Shown here piece by piece: positions 28,934-39,251 of a stretch of 64,000 nt of DNA (position 1 is its first letter; each line of letters opens with the position of its first letter). The stretch is from Woronichinia naegeliana WA131 (lineage in GTDB: Bacteria; Cyanobacteriota; Cyanobacteriia; Cyanobacteriales; Microcystaceae). The DNA is taken from the NCBI GenBank assembly GCA_025370055.1, contig CP073041.1:1178001-1242000 (forward strand), in the 5' to 3' direction. The notes under the pieces are model-generated. The model saw only the letters and a list, made by a program, of their open reading frames with translations, ran no database searches and was not told the DNA's origin. A program made the translations under genes and the position numbers.

Positions 28934-29075
28934 GACAGACTCACCCTACTCAAATATTGCTGCCTTCATTGTATCTATACCTAAATCAAAAATACTAGTC
29001 TTTTTACAAAACTTTATAAACCTGTGATCATCAACACCACCCAACGGTGATCCCGATTACATCTCAACCCCAAAA
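28934..29075. other. Upstream region of the exoprotein gene
   Basis: This spacer is AT-rich next to the gene start and holds no recognised element. It passes into the HIP1 array at about 29076. Confidence 0.5.
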
Positions 29076-29765
29076 AAGCGATCACCCCCTTACCGATAAA
29101 TATAAACAGCGATCGCCCCCTTACCGATATAGATAAACAGCGATCGCCTATTACCGATAAATATAAACAGCGATCGCCCCTTACCGATACAGTAGAATGT
29201 GATCGCCCCTTCCCTTATTAAGAAGAAAAGCGATCGCCCCTTCCTTATTAAGAAGAAAAGCGATCGCCCCTTACGGTGAAGACAAAAAAAGCGATCGTCC
29301 CTTACCGATACAGAAAAAAGCGATCGCCCCTTACCCGATGATAAAAAGCGATCGCCCCTTAACGATACAGATAAAATGCGATCGTCCCTTACTGTGAAGA
29401 CAAAAAAGCGATCACCCCTTATCGATAAAAATAAAAAGCGATCACCTTTTACCGATAAAGACAAACAGCGATCGCCCCTTACAGTGAAGAAAAAAAGCGA
29501 TCGTCCCTTACCGATAAAGACAAACAGCGATCGCCGTTCAGTGAATAGTTGATAGTGAATAGTTGATAATTATCCATTGTTAATTGTCCATTATCCATTC
29601 AAAAAACGCGATCGCCCCTTACTGTGAAGAAAAACAGCGATCGTCCTCTTACCGTGAAGATAAACCGCGATCACCTTTTACTGATAAAGACAAACAGCGA
29701 TCGCCCCTTCCTTTCTTAACCAGAAAAAAGCGATCGCCACCTTACGGATAAAGAAAAACCGCGAT
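29076..29765. repeat. Degenerate HIP1 tandem array
   Basis: About 22 units of roughly 31 bp alternate GCGATCGC-type octamers with CCCCTTACCGATAAAGA-like filler. I count 13 exact GCGATCGC and about 9 one-base variants (GCGATCGT, GCGATCAC, TGATCGCC). A GTGAATAGTTGATA block with ATCCATTGTTAATTGTCC sits at 29535-29600. The open frame on the minus strand (29090-29464) is a by-product of the repeat. Confidence 0.88.
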
Positions 29766-29790
29766 CGCCGATAAATGATTATCTAAATTT

Positions 29791-30621
29791 TTAATTGTTC
29801 TGATTAGCTACAAACTGATTGACTAAAGCAACATCAATATCTAATTCCTCAGCAATTTCCGCGATCGATAACCCTAATTTTTTAAGTAGAGGGATTGTTT
29901 CAAGTTTGCCCTCAAGAAGACCTTCCTGACGACCTTCTTGACGACCTTTCTGAAGACCTTTCTGAAGACCTTCCTGAAGACCTTCCTGAAGACCTTCCTG
30001 AAGAATTTCCTGATAGAAAGCTGATTCTTTCATAATGTCACTCCTTAAAATCGTTTTAATCATTTCAGGTTCCATCACTAATCCTGCGAATACTGCCGTT
30101 GCAGCCATGAGATTAGCCCTCACCCCTTGCTTTTCTATTTTATCCAATCCCTTCGCAACCTCTCGTAACCGTGTTGTTGGCTCCTCACATTGGGTTAATA
30201 TCGCTAGGGGCAATAAACCTGGACTTGTTAGAAATAAATCAGAAGACTGTTCCCAAAGACGAATGACTCGATAATGATGAGTTGTTGCTCCTAGTTGAAA
30301 GCTATCTTGATAAACCAAGGCCGATTTAGTTCGTTTCAGATAAATAACCACTTGGTGCATGGTTTTAAGCGGAAAACGACGATAAACCCTGACTCGATAA
30401 TCTAACATCCGAAAACCCATTGTTTCATCAGGTTCGGTCTGAAATTCTAGGTGTAATACTAGGTCTTCCGATTGTTCCAATATTAGGGAATCAGCGCGAA
30501 TCGGTTCTAAAGATAATTCTGTTGGACTCAGTTTGGTCAATTGAACAGGACGACCAAGCAACCAAGTCGCATAATCTTCGGAAAAGTTTTCGGCTAGGAA
30601 TTTGCAGGCGTTGTCAAACAT
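29791..30621 (-). CDS. Rpn-like PD-(D/E)XK nuclease, copy 2
   Basis: The 276-residue product is nearly identical to copy 1 through residue 200 (RADSLIL, LHLEFQTEPD, RLWEQSSDLFL), differing at a few sites such as V-Q-L-T-K-L for V-T-L-T-K-L. It carries eight tetrapeptides against ten in copy 1 (three LQEG, two LQKG, two RQEG, one LLEG). The C-terminal LSIAEIAEELDIDVALVNQF domain is kept. Both flanks resemble those of copy 1, so a segmental duplication including flanks is likely. Confidence 0.82.
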   Translation of the reverse strand: MFDNACKFLAENFSEDYATWLLGRPVQLTKLSPTELSLEPIRADSLILEQSEDLVLHLEFQTEPDETMGFRMLDYRVRVYRRFPLKTMHQVVIYLKRTKSALVYQDSFQLGATTHHYRVIRLWEQSSDLFLTSPGLLPLAILTQCEEPTTRLREVAKGLDKIEKQGVRANLMAATAVFAGLVMEPEMIKTILRSDIMKESAFYQEILQEGLQEGLQEGLQKGLQKGRQEGRQEGLLEGKLETIPLLKKLGLSIAEIAEELDIDVALVNQFVANQNN

Positions 30622-30639
30622 GGATAAATTTTAACATTT

Positions 30640-30792
30640 TCAGCGATCGCCCCTTACTTTGTAAAAAGAAAACAGTGATCGCCGTTCAGTGAATAGTTGA
30701 TAGTGAATAGTTGATAATTATCCATTGTTAATTGTCCATTATCCATTAAAAAAGCGATCGCCTCTTACGGATAAAGAAAAACCGCGATCGCT
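30640..30792. repeat. HIP1 and GTGAATAGTTGATA repeat block
   Basis: The block contains GCGATCGCCCCTTAC filler, two GTGAATAGTTGATA units, ATCCATTGTTAATTGTCC, and two further GCGATCGC sites. It lies directly upstream of Rpn copy 2. Confidence 0.8.
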
Positions 30793-30853
30793 TTCCAATA
30801 AATGCTCTTAGGCAAATGCTTAACAAGCTCAATCGCTGCTTCTTTAGTTTCAG
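30783..30853 (-). pseudogene. Gene fragment shared with 46696-46770
   Basis: On the minus strand this stretch reads TETKEAAIELVKHLPKSIYW with no start codon. A close copy occurs at 46696-46770 (TKKAAIELVKHLPENIYW). It looks like part of a small helical protein such as a VapB/DUF2281-type antitoxin; the family is a guess. Confidence 0.45.
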
Positions 30854-30933
30854 TCCAAAAGTAAATCCCTTGACATACTCCTGTATGGTGGCTAAGGAAA
30901 AAGCGAAAATAATACAAGTCAATCTAAATTGCC

Positions 30934-30961
30934 AAAAAAGCTCCCTATTTCTAGAGAGCTT
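30934..30961 (-). terminator. Intrinsic terminator of tkt
   Basis: On the minus strand, 33 bases past the tkt stop, AAGCTCTCTAG and CTAGAAATAGGGAGCTT form a hairpin followed by TTTTTT. This is a good rho-independent terminator. Confidence 0.8.
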
Positions 30962-30993
30962 ACCAAGCTTAAAAATTATCAACGCACATTCAA

Positions 30994-33006
30994 TTAGCTT
31001 AATAAGGCTTTAGCTTTAGCCAGAACATTATCAGCACTAAAACCAAATTTCTCCATACAGGTTCCCCCAGGAGCCGAAGCACCAAACCGATCAATGCTGA
31101 CCGTATCGCCTTCAGTCCCCACATACTTGTGCCAACCCATACTGCAACCCGCTTCAACAGATAAACGTTTGGTGACAGCTTTAGGAAAAACCGATTCTTT
31201 ATAGGCAGCGTCTTGAGCTTCAAACAATTCCCAGGAAGGCATAGAAACCACACGGACTTTTTTACCTTCACCAGCTAATTTTTCAGCCGCCGCGACACAG
31301 AGACTAACTTCCGAACCTGTACCAACTAAGATTAAATCAGGCGTTCCCTCAGCATCCACTAGGGTATAGGCTCCCTTGGTCACACCTTCGATGGAGGCTC
31401 CCGCTAAATTAGGTACGTTTTGACGGGTGAAGGCTAAAAGCGTCGGTTTGTTGGCTTTAGCATTCTCGATCGCCACTTTATAAGCCCCAGAGGTTTCGGT
31501 ACCATCCGCAGGACGAATAACAGTGAGGTTAGGAATGGCCCGTAAAGAAGCAATGGTTTCAATCGGTTGGTGAGTGGGGCCATCTTCCCCTTGACCGATA
31601 GAATCGTGGGTCATCACCCAAATCACACCCGCTTCCGACAGAGCCGATAAACGAATCGCCGCCCGCATATAGTCGGTGAAAATTAAGAAAGTTGCACCGT
31701 AGGGAATTAAGCCGGAAGCATGGAGTGCGATACCATTGCAAATGGCTCCCATTGCGTGTTCCCGTACCCCAAAGTGAACATTGCGGTTTTGGTATTGACC
31801 TTTTTGGAAGTCGCCCGAAATCTTAATTTCTGTCAGGTTAGAGTGAGTTAAATCAGCCGAACCACCAATTAATTCCGGTAAAACAGTGGCCAACTGATTG
31901 AGGCAAATCTCAGAATATTTACGGGTGGGTAGAGCTTTGTCTTCAGGGGTATAGGTGGTTAAAACACTTTCCCAACCGTCGGGTAAACCACCACTCAAAT
32001 AACGCTCCAAGGTTGCTGCTTCGGTGGGATACTTGGTTTTGTACTGAGCAAAGGCTTGTTGCCATTCAGCGTCATAGCTGGCTCCCCGTTCAATGGCTTT
32101 GTGAGTATGATCCAAAACTTCCTGGGGAACGACAAAGGGTTCGTAATCCCAACCCAGATTTTTACGAGTGGCTTCCACTTCATCTAGTCCTAGAGCCGCA
32201 CCGTGAACGCCAGCCGTCCCTGCTTTTTTAGGAGAACCAAAACCGATGGTGGTTGTAACCTTGATCATAGTGGGTTTGTCGGTGACAGCCTTGGCCTCTT
32301 CAATTGCCTGGGCGATCGCTGCTAAATCCGTATTGCCATCCTTAACATGAAGAACGTGCCAACCGTAGGACTCAAAACGCTGACTGACATCTTCGGTAAA
32401 AGCTACATCGGTGGAACCGTCAATGGAAATATGGTTATCATCATAAAGGGCAATTAATTTACCTAATCCCCAGTGACCGGCGATCGAAGCCGCTTCTCCC
32501 GAAATCCCTTCCATGTTGCAACCATCACCCAAAATGACGTAGGTGTAATGGTCAACAATTTGGGCATCGGCTTTGTTAAAGGTTGCCGCTAAATGAGCTT
32601 CAGCAAGCGCGAAACCAACTGCGTTGGCAATCCCTTGACCCAGGGGGCCAGTGGTAACTTCTACCCCAGGGGTTTCAAAATTTTCGGGGTGGCCGGGGGT
32701 TTTAGAACCCCATTGACGAAATTGTTTAATATCTTCAATAGAGACGCTATCATAACCCATTAAATAGAGCAGTGCGTACTGCAACATGGAACCATGACCT
32801 GCCGATAAAATAAAGCGATCGCGGTTAAACCATTTGGGGTTTTTAGGGTTAAAGCGCATGAACTGATTGAACAGCACATAGGCCATCGGAGCCGCACCCA
32901 TCGGTAAGCCAGGGTGTCCAGAATTCGCTTTTTGCACCGCATCAACGGCTAAAAAACGGATAGAATTAATAGAAAGAGTATCTAGGGATTGAGCAGCAAC
33001 GACCAT
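30994..33006 (-). CDS. tkt: Transketolase
   Basis: The 670-residue length is standard. The N-terminal thiamine diphosphate domain has [26 protein letters not shown] and the TPP motif [15 protein letters not shown]; the central domain has the [16 protein letters not shown] signature. The enzyme transfers two-carbon units in the Calvin cycle and the non-oxidative pentose phosphate pathway using Mg and thiamine diphosphate. It lies downstream of fabF in the same direction with a 100-bp gap, the common cyanobacterial acpP-fabF-tkt order, and is followed by an intrinsic terminator. Confidence 0.97.
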   Translation of the reverse strand: MVVAAQSLDTLSINSIRFLAVDAVQKANSGHPGLPMGAAPMAYVLFNQFMRFNPKNPKWFNRDRFILSAGHGSMLQYALLYLMGYDSVSIEDIKQFRQWGSKTPGHPENFETPGVEVTTGPLGQGIANAVGFALAEAHLAATFNKADAQIVDHYTYVILGDGCNMEGISGEAASIAGHWGLGKLIALYDDNHISIDGSTDVAFTEDVSQRFESYGWHVLHVKDGNTDLAAIAQAIEEAKAVTDKPTMIKVTTTIGFGSPKKAGTAGVHGAALGLDEVEATRKNLGWDYEPFVVPQEVLDHTHKAIERGASYDAEWQQAFAQYKTKYPTEAATLERYLSGGLPDGWESVLTTYTPEDKALPTRKYSEICLNQLATVLPELIGGSADLTHSNLTEIKISGDFQKGQYQNRNVHFGVREHAMGAICNGIALHASGLIPYGATFLIFTDYMRAAIRLSALSEAGVIWVMTHDSIGQGEDGPTHQPIETIASLRAIPNLTVIRPADGTETSGAYKVAIENAKANKPTLLAFTRQNVPNLAGASIEGVTKGAYTLVDAEGTPDLILVGTGSEVSLCVAAAEKLAGEGKKVRVVSMPSWELFEAQDAAYKESVFPKAVTKRLSVEAGCSMGWHKYVGTEGDTVSIDRFGASAPGGTCMEKFGFSADNVLAKAKALLS

Positions 33007-33106
33007 AATGTTTAAACGGTTTTGGAGAATAAAATCAAAACAACAGTTAGCTTAAACCGATAGGGAAGGGCAAAGTTGAAACCATCTTCCCATGCTTCGG
33101 CTTGAC

Positions 33107-34357
33107 TTAAGCATATTTCTTAAAGGCTAAGGTGACGTTATGGCCGCCAAACCCAAAGGAGTTAGATAGAGCTACATTGACGGTTAAGGCACGGCTTTGA
33201 TGGGGAACATAGTCTAGATCACATTCAGGATCGGGATTTTCCAGGTTAATCGTGGGTGGAACTTTATCTTCGGCGATCGCCATCACCGTGGCCACTGCTT
33301 CGATCCCGCCTGAACCACCCAATAAATGGCCCGTCATCGACTTTGTGGAACTGACCACCAAATCATAGGCATGACTTCCTAAAGCCTTTTTAATGGCCCT
33401 GGTTTCTGTTACATCATTAGCAGGCGTACTCGTCCCGTGAGCATTAATATAACTGACCGCTTCAGGACTTAAACCTGCATCCTTGAGAGCCAAGGCGATC
33501 GCCCTGGTTGCTCCCCGACCATCAGGAACCGGAGCCGTAATATGATAAGCATCACAGGTCATGGCATAACCCACGATTTCCGCATAAATTCTCGCTCCAC
33601 GAGCTAGGGCAGAATCCAGTTCTTCTAGGAATAAAATCCCCGATCCTTCTCCCATCACAAAACCATCACGGTCTTTATCAAAGGGACGACTAGCATGGGT
33701 CGGATCATCATTGCGAAACGAGAGAGCTTTAGCCGATGCAAATCCCGCAAATCCCAGGGGCGTAATGGCTGCTTCTGTACCACCACAAATCATCGCCTTG
33801 GCATAGCCATCTTGAATCAAACGAAACGCATCCCCAATCGCATTGGAACCGGCTGCACAAGCAGTCACCGTACAGTTGTTCGGCCCCTTCGCCCCCAGGT
33901 TGATCGCCGTCAAACCCGAAGCCATATTAGCGATCATCATCGGAATCATAAAAGGACTACAACGGCTGGGCCCCTTGTCCAGAAAAATCGTCTGTTGATC
34001 TTCCAATACCTTTAAACCACCAATTCCAGTACCAATCAGTACCCCGATCTCATCTGCATTGAGGTCATTAATAATGAGCTTGGCATCGGCAAGGGCTTGT
34101 TGGCTAGCACAAACCGCAAATTGAGAAAAACGATCCATCCGTTTCGCTTCTTTGCGATCTAAGTATTGAAGAGGGTCAAAATCCTTGACTTCCCCACCAA
34201 AACGACAAGCCTGATTACTGGCATCAAAGCGTGTAATCGGCCCAATACCATTAACTCCCTTCAACAACCCTTGCCAATAGTCTTCTAAGGTGTTGCCGAT
34301 AGGAGTAATTGCTCCCAAACCAGTGACAACAACTCGTTTTTTTACTAAATTTGTCAT
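33107..34357 (-). CDS. fabF: 3-oxoacyl-ACP synthase II
   Basis: The 416-residue condensing enzyme shows [14 protein letters not shown] with the catalytic Cys, [12 protein letters not shown] with the first active-site His, and [15 protein letters not shown] with Lys and the second His. It elongates acyl-ACP with malonyl-ACP in fatty-acid synthesis. It lies 92 bp after acpP in the same direction, consistent with one transcription unit. Confidence 0.97.
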   Translation of the reverse strand: MTNLVKKRVVVTGLGAITPIGNTLEDYWQGLLKGVNGIGPITRFDASNQACRFGGEVKDFDPLQYLDRKEAKRMDRFSQFAVCASQQALADAKLIINDLNADEIGVLIGTGIGGLKVLEDQQTIFLDKGPSRCSPFMIPMMIANMASGLTAINLGAKGPNNCTVTACAAGSNAIGDAFRLIQDGYAKAMICGGTEAAITPLGFAGFASAKALSFRNDDPTHASRPFDKDRDGFVMGEGSGILFLEELDSALARGARIYAEIVGYAMTCDAYHITAPVPDGRGATRAIALALKDAGLSPEAVSYINAHGTSTPANDVTETRAIKKALGSHAYDLVVSSTKSMTGHLLGGSGGIEAVATVMAIAEDKVPPTINLENPDPECDLDYVPHQSRALTVNVALSNSFGFGGHNVTLAFKKYA

Positions 34358-34449
34358 GATCCTCGTTCGTATTGGGGCTTGCTAACCCAGAATGCAGATA
34401 GGAAAGAAGGTTACTTTAAGATGTGAGTCGGGTATAAAGTGAGGTCGCT

Positions 34450-34704
34450 TTATTTAGTGGCTGCGCCAGTGGCTTCGGCGATATGATCGACTGCTTTGCC
34501 AACTGTATCAATTTGTTCAGCAACTTCGTCAGGAATTTCAATATCAAATGCTTCTTCTAGAGCCATAACAAGCTCAACGGTATCCAGGGAATCGGCTCCC
34601 AGATCATTAGCGAAACTTGCCTCTGGGACTACTTTATCCGGATCCTCAATTTCGAGGTTTTCGATGACGAGAGCTTTTACTGTCTCAAAAATGTCTTGAT
34701 TCAT
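34450..34704 (-). CDS. acpP: Acyl carrier protein
   Basis: The 84-residue acidic protein contains the phosphopantetheine attachment site [17 protein letters not shown] (Ser of DSL at about residue 40). It carries acyl chains for fabF downstream. Length and sequence are standard for bacterial and plastid ACPs. Confidence 0.97.
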   Translation of the reverse strand: MNQDIFETVKALVIENLEIEDPDKVVPEASFANDLGADSLDTVELVMALEEAFDIEIPDEVAEQIDTVGKAVDHIAEATGAATK

Positions 34705-34976
34705 TAGAAATAGATTTAACCGCTAAAAACCCTGTAGCTGCTACAGTACAAGGAGGAAACAGGGCGGGGATTACTGCTCCCTAGTGCATTTGTTGCTGTA
34801 AGCAAACCCAATCAGATTGGAGGTTCCAATCCGAACAGAACCGGTGACACTGATGATGCGTCATGCTATGTGGGTCAACAACCAAAGCCAATTTTATCAT
34901 AGAGAGGACACCCCGATTTGCTCCCTTGTTGAGCACAAATGTTTGTAAAGGGGGACTTGTTGCCAATTAATACAAT
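34705..34976. promoter_or_regulatory. Leader and promoter region of acpP-fabF-tkt
   Basis: This 270-bp gap separates acpP from the prenyl synthase gene. A CCCTGTAGC-TGCTACAG dyad lies at about 34729-34744. No clear promoter boxes can be assigned by eye. The 61-codon frame at 34781-34966 has no protein-like features. Confidence 0.4.
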
Positions 34977-35948
34977 TTAATACAATCTACTCAAAACATA
35001 ATCCGTTAACGCTAGTAAGGAAGCTTTAGCTGCCGAGGGTTTGAGACAATCCAATTGCTTGCCAGCCAATTTAGCATGGTACGCTGCTAACTCCCGCGAT
35101 CGCCAAATGCCGTCACTATCTTTAACCAAATTTAAGGCCATCTCAATATCTCCAACTTCACTAAATTCTCGCTCGATTAAGGTGTTTAAATAGGGTTTTT
35201 CCTCCATCGCATAGAGAGCCGGAGCCGTAATATTGCCACTAATGAGATCGGAACCGGCCGGTTTGCCTAAAATTTCTGTGGACGTTGTAAAGTCTAAAAT
35301 ATCATCGACAATCTGAAACGCTAATCCTAAATCTCGACCGTAATGATAGAGCGAATCGGCCATCTCTGAGGAAACCTCACTCAAAACCCCAGCGGCCTTA
35401 GCACTATTGGCAATCAGAGAAGCTGTTTTATAATAGCTTTTATCTAGATAGGCATCTAATGACAGATCGGTATCAAAACGATTAATACTTTGTAAAATTT
35501 CCCCCTCGGCAAAGTCACGGATCACCTCCGACAACAATTTGACCACCTCTAAGTTTTCCAGATTTGCTAAATACCAAGAGGATTGGGCAAAGAGAAAATC
35601 GCCTGCTAGTACTGCAATGCGGTTATCAAAAAGACTATTAACGGTTGGCACATTACGCCGGAGGGCTGCCTCATCCACCACGTCATCATGGACAAGACTG
35701 GCTGTATGAATCATCTCGGTAATTTCGGCTAGCCGTTGATGACGTGGGGTAAGCTCCTCCTTCAATAAGGTGGCATAGGAAACTAATAAGACGATCGCCG
35801 GACGAATACGTTTGCCCCCCGCCTCGAACAGATGTTCCGCCGCCGCTCCCAAAATAGGATGACGGGCACTAATAAGCCGCTTAAGATTATCCGTCAAGAG
35901 ACGTAACTCAGGGTCAACGGGAGCGAACAGGGAGGTACTTGAGATCAT
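34977..35948 (-). CDS. sds: Long-chain all-trans polyprenyl diphosphate synthase (solanesyl type)
   Basis: The 323-residue protein has the first Asp-rich motif in LVHDDVVDEA (DDxxD) and the second in FQIVDDILDFT, plus GGKRIRPAIVLL near the N terminus. It would condense isopentenyl diphosphate units to the C45 chain used for plastoquinone. The chain length is inferred from cyanobacterial homologues. Confidence 0.92.
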   Translation of the reverse strand: MISSTSLFAPVDPELRLLTDNLKRLISARHPILGAAAEHLFEAGGKRIRPAIVLLVSYATLLKEELTPRHQRLAEITEMIHTASLVHDDVVDEAALRRNVPTVNSLFDNRIAVLAGDFLFAQSSWYLANLENLEVVKLLSEVIRDFAEGEILQSINRFDTDLSLDAYLDKSYYKTASLIANSAKAAGVLSEVSSEMADSLYHYGRDLGLAFQIVDDILDFTTSTEILGKPAGSDLISGNITAPALYAMEEKPYLNTLIEREFSEVGDIEMALNLVKDSDGIWRSRELAAYHAKLAGKQLDCLKPSAAKASLLALTDYVLSRLY

Positions 35949-36067
35949 CGGCGAGCCAAACCCGGCAGATTTAGTTACAAAAATTTACATATCCCTATAG
36001 TGTATTTCAGTTAATCCCCAAAACAAAAGGGAGATCATTTTCTGTTCCACCAGCTAACAGGCTGAAT

Positions 36068-36568
36068 CTAGAAGGGTATGTCATCCAGATCGGTGTCACT
36101 GAGTACGGGGGCAGGGCTGATCGGACGAGTTAACTCCTCTCTCTTCGGCGCAGATTCGGTCTTGGCAGCCGACTTGTAGCTGTCTAAATCAATCACTTTT
36201 TTCTCGCCGGTATGACTCTTGAGCATAACGATCGGATTAGCTGCCTGACGATTTCCCTCTGCCGATTTTTCTAGGGGATGAACCCTGGAAACAATCAATT
36301 CTGCCCGTTTTTCCTTAAAGCCTTCGGGACGATCCACCATTTGCATACTCAAACGCCCTTCTAGAATCAGGCGATCGCCCTCTGAATAGGTTTGTTGAAT
36401 TTCTGTCCCTAAATTCCCCCAGGCAACAACTTTTAAGGTATGAGGGGGATCTTCCGGTCGGCTACCTGGAAACTCGACTAACATTTGGGCGATCGGGGTT
36501 TGGTTTTCCTGGGTATAACGTAACTCAGGATTGCGAATAATCGTCGCCATTAAAATACAAGTGTTCAT
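36068..36568 (-). CDS. ssb: Single-stranded DNA-binding protein
   Basis: The 166-residue protein has an OB-fold (MNTCILMATIIRNPELRYT, VVAWGNLGTEI, GDRLILEGRLSMQ) and the acidic SSB tip DLDDIPF at the C terminus, which recruits repair and replication proteins. The linker is Lys/Ser/Pro-rich. It stands alone. Confidence 0.92.
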   Translation of the reverse strand: MNTCILMATIIRNPELRYTQENQTPIAQMLVEFPGSRPEDPPHTLKVVAWGNLGTEIQQTYSEGDRLILEGRLSMQMVDRPEGFKEKRAELIVSRVHPLEKSAEGNRQAANPIVMLKSHTGEKKVIDLDSYKSAAKTESAPKREELTRPISPAPVLSDTDLDDIPF

Positions 36569-36662
36569 GTCAAAGGAGTCTCCTAACTCACTAAAATCAA
36601 AGGAAAATGATGAAAGAATTGGAATGCAGTATAAACATTTCAGTTGATATTAACTTAATTAT

Positions 36663-39191
36663 TTATAAAAAACTGATCTCATCTCCTTGAACCTGGTCAA
36701 TAAATTTTTGCACATCTAGACGATAGGCTTTTAAATGGTCATCTACCCAATTACGATCTTCGCTATTGGCATAAATATGAACGAGTGGCTCTCCTGCATC
36801 CGGTAAAATTAAAACCCAATTATCATTGTTCGGATGGATAATTTTAACCCCATCGATTAATTCTAAATGTTGATGGCGGTGGATTTCTACCAAATGCCGC
36901 ATTAAAGCTCCTTTTATTTTCCAGGGACAACGAATCGTACAGGATTTGTGATAGACCCTGGGTAATTCGGAACGAACTTGAGCCAGGGATCGCCCTTGGA
37001 AAGTCAACATTTCTACCACCTTGGCAATACTGAACATGGCATCAAAGCCAGGATGCAGCCGAGGGAAAATAAAACCCATTTCGCCACTTCCTCCTAAAAC
37101 GACATGATTATTGGCTTGGGAAGCCGCCATTAAAGCCGTCGGATTGGCCTTTGTCCGAATTACCTTACCATTATGACGACGGGCTAACTGTTCTACCGCA
37201 CTGGAAGCTTGTACTGGCACCACCACCGTCCCCTTGGGATAGGCCGTCAGAATCATATTGACCATCAAGGCTGTTAGTAATTCGCCACGAATCGGCAACC
37301 CTGACTCATCCACCAAAATTAACTGTTCTCCATTAGCAGAAACTTGTACCCCTAGACTGGCTTTTAAGGCCTCTACCACCTGTCCTAATTGATGGAGAAG
37401 GGTTTCTCGCTCCTCATTGGTAACGGCGGTTTGTCGTAGGCTGGCATTTAAAACCACCGCATCGCAGCCGAATTTGGTTAAAAGAAGCGGTAAAATTGCT
37501 CCTGATACGCCATAGACGTAATCAATTACAATCTTCGAGCCACTGCTGCTTAAAACATCCACTTCTAGTAAGGTTTCAAAGGTATTACGATAGGTTTCCA
37601 ATACCTGAGCCGGATAGGACATTTCCCCAATATCGGGAATACTGACCCGCCGTAAATCCTCTTTGAAATAAGCTCCTTCAATTTTCTTTTCTGTGGCTTT
37701 GGAAATATTGATGCCCTGGTTGTCCAAAAACTCAATCAATAGATATTCGGGGCGATCAGGATGAACCCGAACATGAATACCACCGACAACTTTTAGCTTG
37801 GGAATCATGGTGCGGGCAATGGGAATAGCCGTTGCTTCCAAGTTTTGAATATTAATACCGACCGACATTAGACCGGCAATCAAAGAGCGAGTGACCATGC
37901 GAGAGACATTGCGCTGATCACGGGAGACCATAATTTCCGCGCCCTGTTTCAGGGAAGATCCGTAGGCAGCCCCCAATTTCACCGCAAATTCTGGAGTCAT
38001 GTCAATATTGACAATGCCTGACACCCCCCGTTGACCAAAGAGATTGCGGTGGGCCGTATTTCCCCAAATCAAATTAATGTTCAAAATGGCCCCGGATTCC
38101 ACTCGCTTACTGGGCCAGACTTTAACGTTGGCACTGATTTGGGCCTCTTCTCCGATAATAGACATAGGGCCAATCACTGCCCCCTCTAGGATTTGAGTAC
38201 GGCGTTCTACTCGACTGCCACGACCAATTACACAGGCCGCTAGAAAAGCTTCATCACCAATCATGGCTCCATTCCAAACAATGGCCCGTTTCAGATCGGC
38301 TCCCACTCCAATGGTGACGTTATCTCCTAGAACGGTTCCTGCTTCTAAGACGGCTCCTGGCCCAATGCGACAATCATTGCCAATTAGAACTGGCGGTTTA
38401 AGAAGGGCAGTGGGATCAATATAGGTATTCTCTCCCACCCAAATTCCCGGAGACTGTTGAGTATGGTCGAAATCCAGATTCACTTTGCCGTCTAAGGCAT
38501 CATATTGGGCCTGTCGATAGGCATCTAAATGGCCAACGTCACACCAATAACCTTCGGCGATATAGCCATACATCGGTTCTTGCCTTTCTAGGAGTAGGGG
38601 AAACAGATCTTTTGAGAAGTCACTTTCTTCGTTGGCGGGTAAATATTCCAGCACTTCTGGCTCTAGGATATAGGTTCCCGTATTGACAGTATCTGAAAAT
38701 ATTTCACTGGTGGAAGGTTTTTCGAGAAAACGGCTAATTTTTTGGTTTTCGTCCGTAATGACAACTCCAAATTCCATGGGATTGGGAACTCTAGTCAAAA
38801 TTAAAGTTGCTCTCGATCCTTTATCTCGATGAAAGGCGATCGCCGCCGACAGATCAAAATCGGTAATACTATCGCCACTGATTACCAAAAAAGTATCATC
38901 TAGCAGTTCCTCAATATTTTTAACGCAACCGGCGGTTCCTAAAGGTTGTTCATCTTCAACGGCATAATTCATTTGTACGCCAAAACCGCTACCGTCCTGA
39001 AAATAATCTCGGAGTGCATCAGGCAAATAATGGAGGGTCGCAATAATTTCGGTAATATTATGGCGTTTGAGCAGGTTAATGATATGTTCGGCAATGGGTC
39101 GGTTGAGAATCGGAACCATCGGTTTGGGTAAATCGCAGGTAAGAGGACGTAATCGCGTTCCAGACCCTCCAGCCATCAACACTGCACGCAT
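36663..39191 (-). CDS. Mannose-1-phosphate guanylyltransferase fused to a phosphomannomutase-like domain
   Basis: The 842-residue fusion begins with a nucleotidyltransferase domain ([23 protein letters not shown]) to about residue 235, then a left-handed hexapeptide helix (about 250-375), then a phosphohexomutase-like region (380-842). In the mutase part the usual TASHNP phosphoserine loop and the DGDGDR metal loop are not visible; [11 protein letters not shown] and LVDESGLPI occupy comparable places. The mutase half may be inactive or regulatory. The first domain likely makes GDP-mannose or another NDP-sugar. The fused form is common in cyanobacteria. Confidence 0.87.
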   Translation of the reverse strand: MRAVLMAGGSGTRLRPLTCDLPKPMVPILNRPIAEHIINLLKRHNITEIIATLHYLPDALRDYFQDGSGFGVQMNYAVEDEQPLGTAGCVKNIEELLDDTFLVISGDSITDFDLSAAIAFHRDKGSRATLILTRVPNPMEFGVVITDENQKISRFLEKPSTSEIFSDTVNTGTYILEPEVLEYLPANEESDFSKDLFPLLLERQEPMYGYIAEGYWCDVGHLDAYRQAQYDALDGKVNLDFDHTQQSPGIWVGENTYIDPTALLKPPVLIGNDCRIGPGAVLEAGTVLGDNVTIGVGADLKRAIVWNGAMIGDEAFLAACVIGRGSRVERRTQILEGAVIGPMSIIGEEAQISANVKVWPSKRVESGAILNINLIWGNTAHRNLFGQRGVSGIVNIDMTPEFAVKLGAAYGSSLKQGAEIMVSRDQRNVSRMVTRSLIAGLMSVGINIQNLEATAIPIARTMIPKLKVVGGIHVRVHPDRPEYLLIEFLDNQGINISKATEKKIEGAYFKEDLRRVSIPDIGEMSYPAQVLETYRNTFETLLEVDVLSSSGSKIVIDYVYGVSGAILPLLLTKFGCDAVVLNASLRQTAVTNEERETLLHQLGQVVEALKASLGVQVSANGEQLILVDESGLPIRGELLTALMVNMILTAYPKGTVVVPVQASSAVEQLARRHNGKVIRTKANPTALMAASQANNHVVLGGSGEMGFIFPRLHPGFDAMFSIAKVVEMLTFQGRSLAQVRSELPRVYHKSCTIRCPWKIKGALMRHLVEIHRHQHLELIDGVKIIHPNNDNWVLILPDAGEPLVHIYANSEDRNWVDDHLKAYRLDVQKFIDQVQGDEISFL

Positions 39192-39251
39192 ACGTTCTCC
39201 TTTCTACTGGATTTTCTCCTTCAATTTAACATTTTCTTTTGCCGACGAGAA

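Noticed and set aside
29090-29464. 124-codon open frame on the minus strand
   Set aside because: It is a shadow of the HIP1 array: the protein only repeats G-D-R-F/L-F type residues from the palindrome.
34781-34966. 61-codon frame upstream of acpP
   Set aside because: There is no ribosome binding site, family resemblance or coding-like composition; it lies in the acpP leader.
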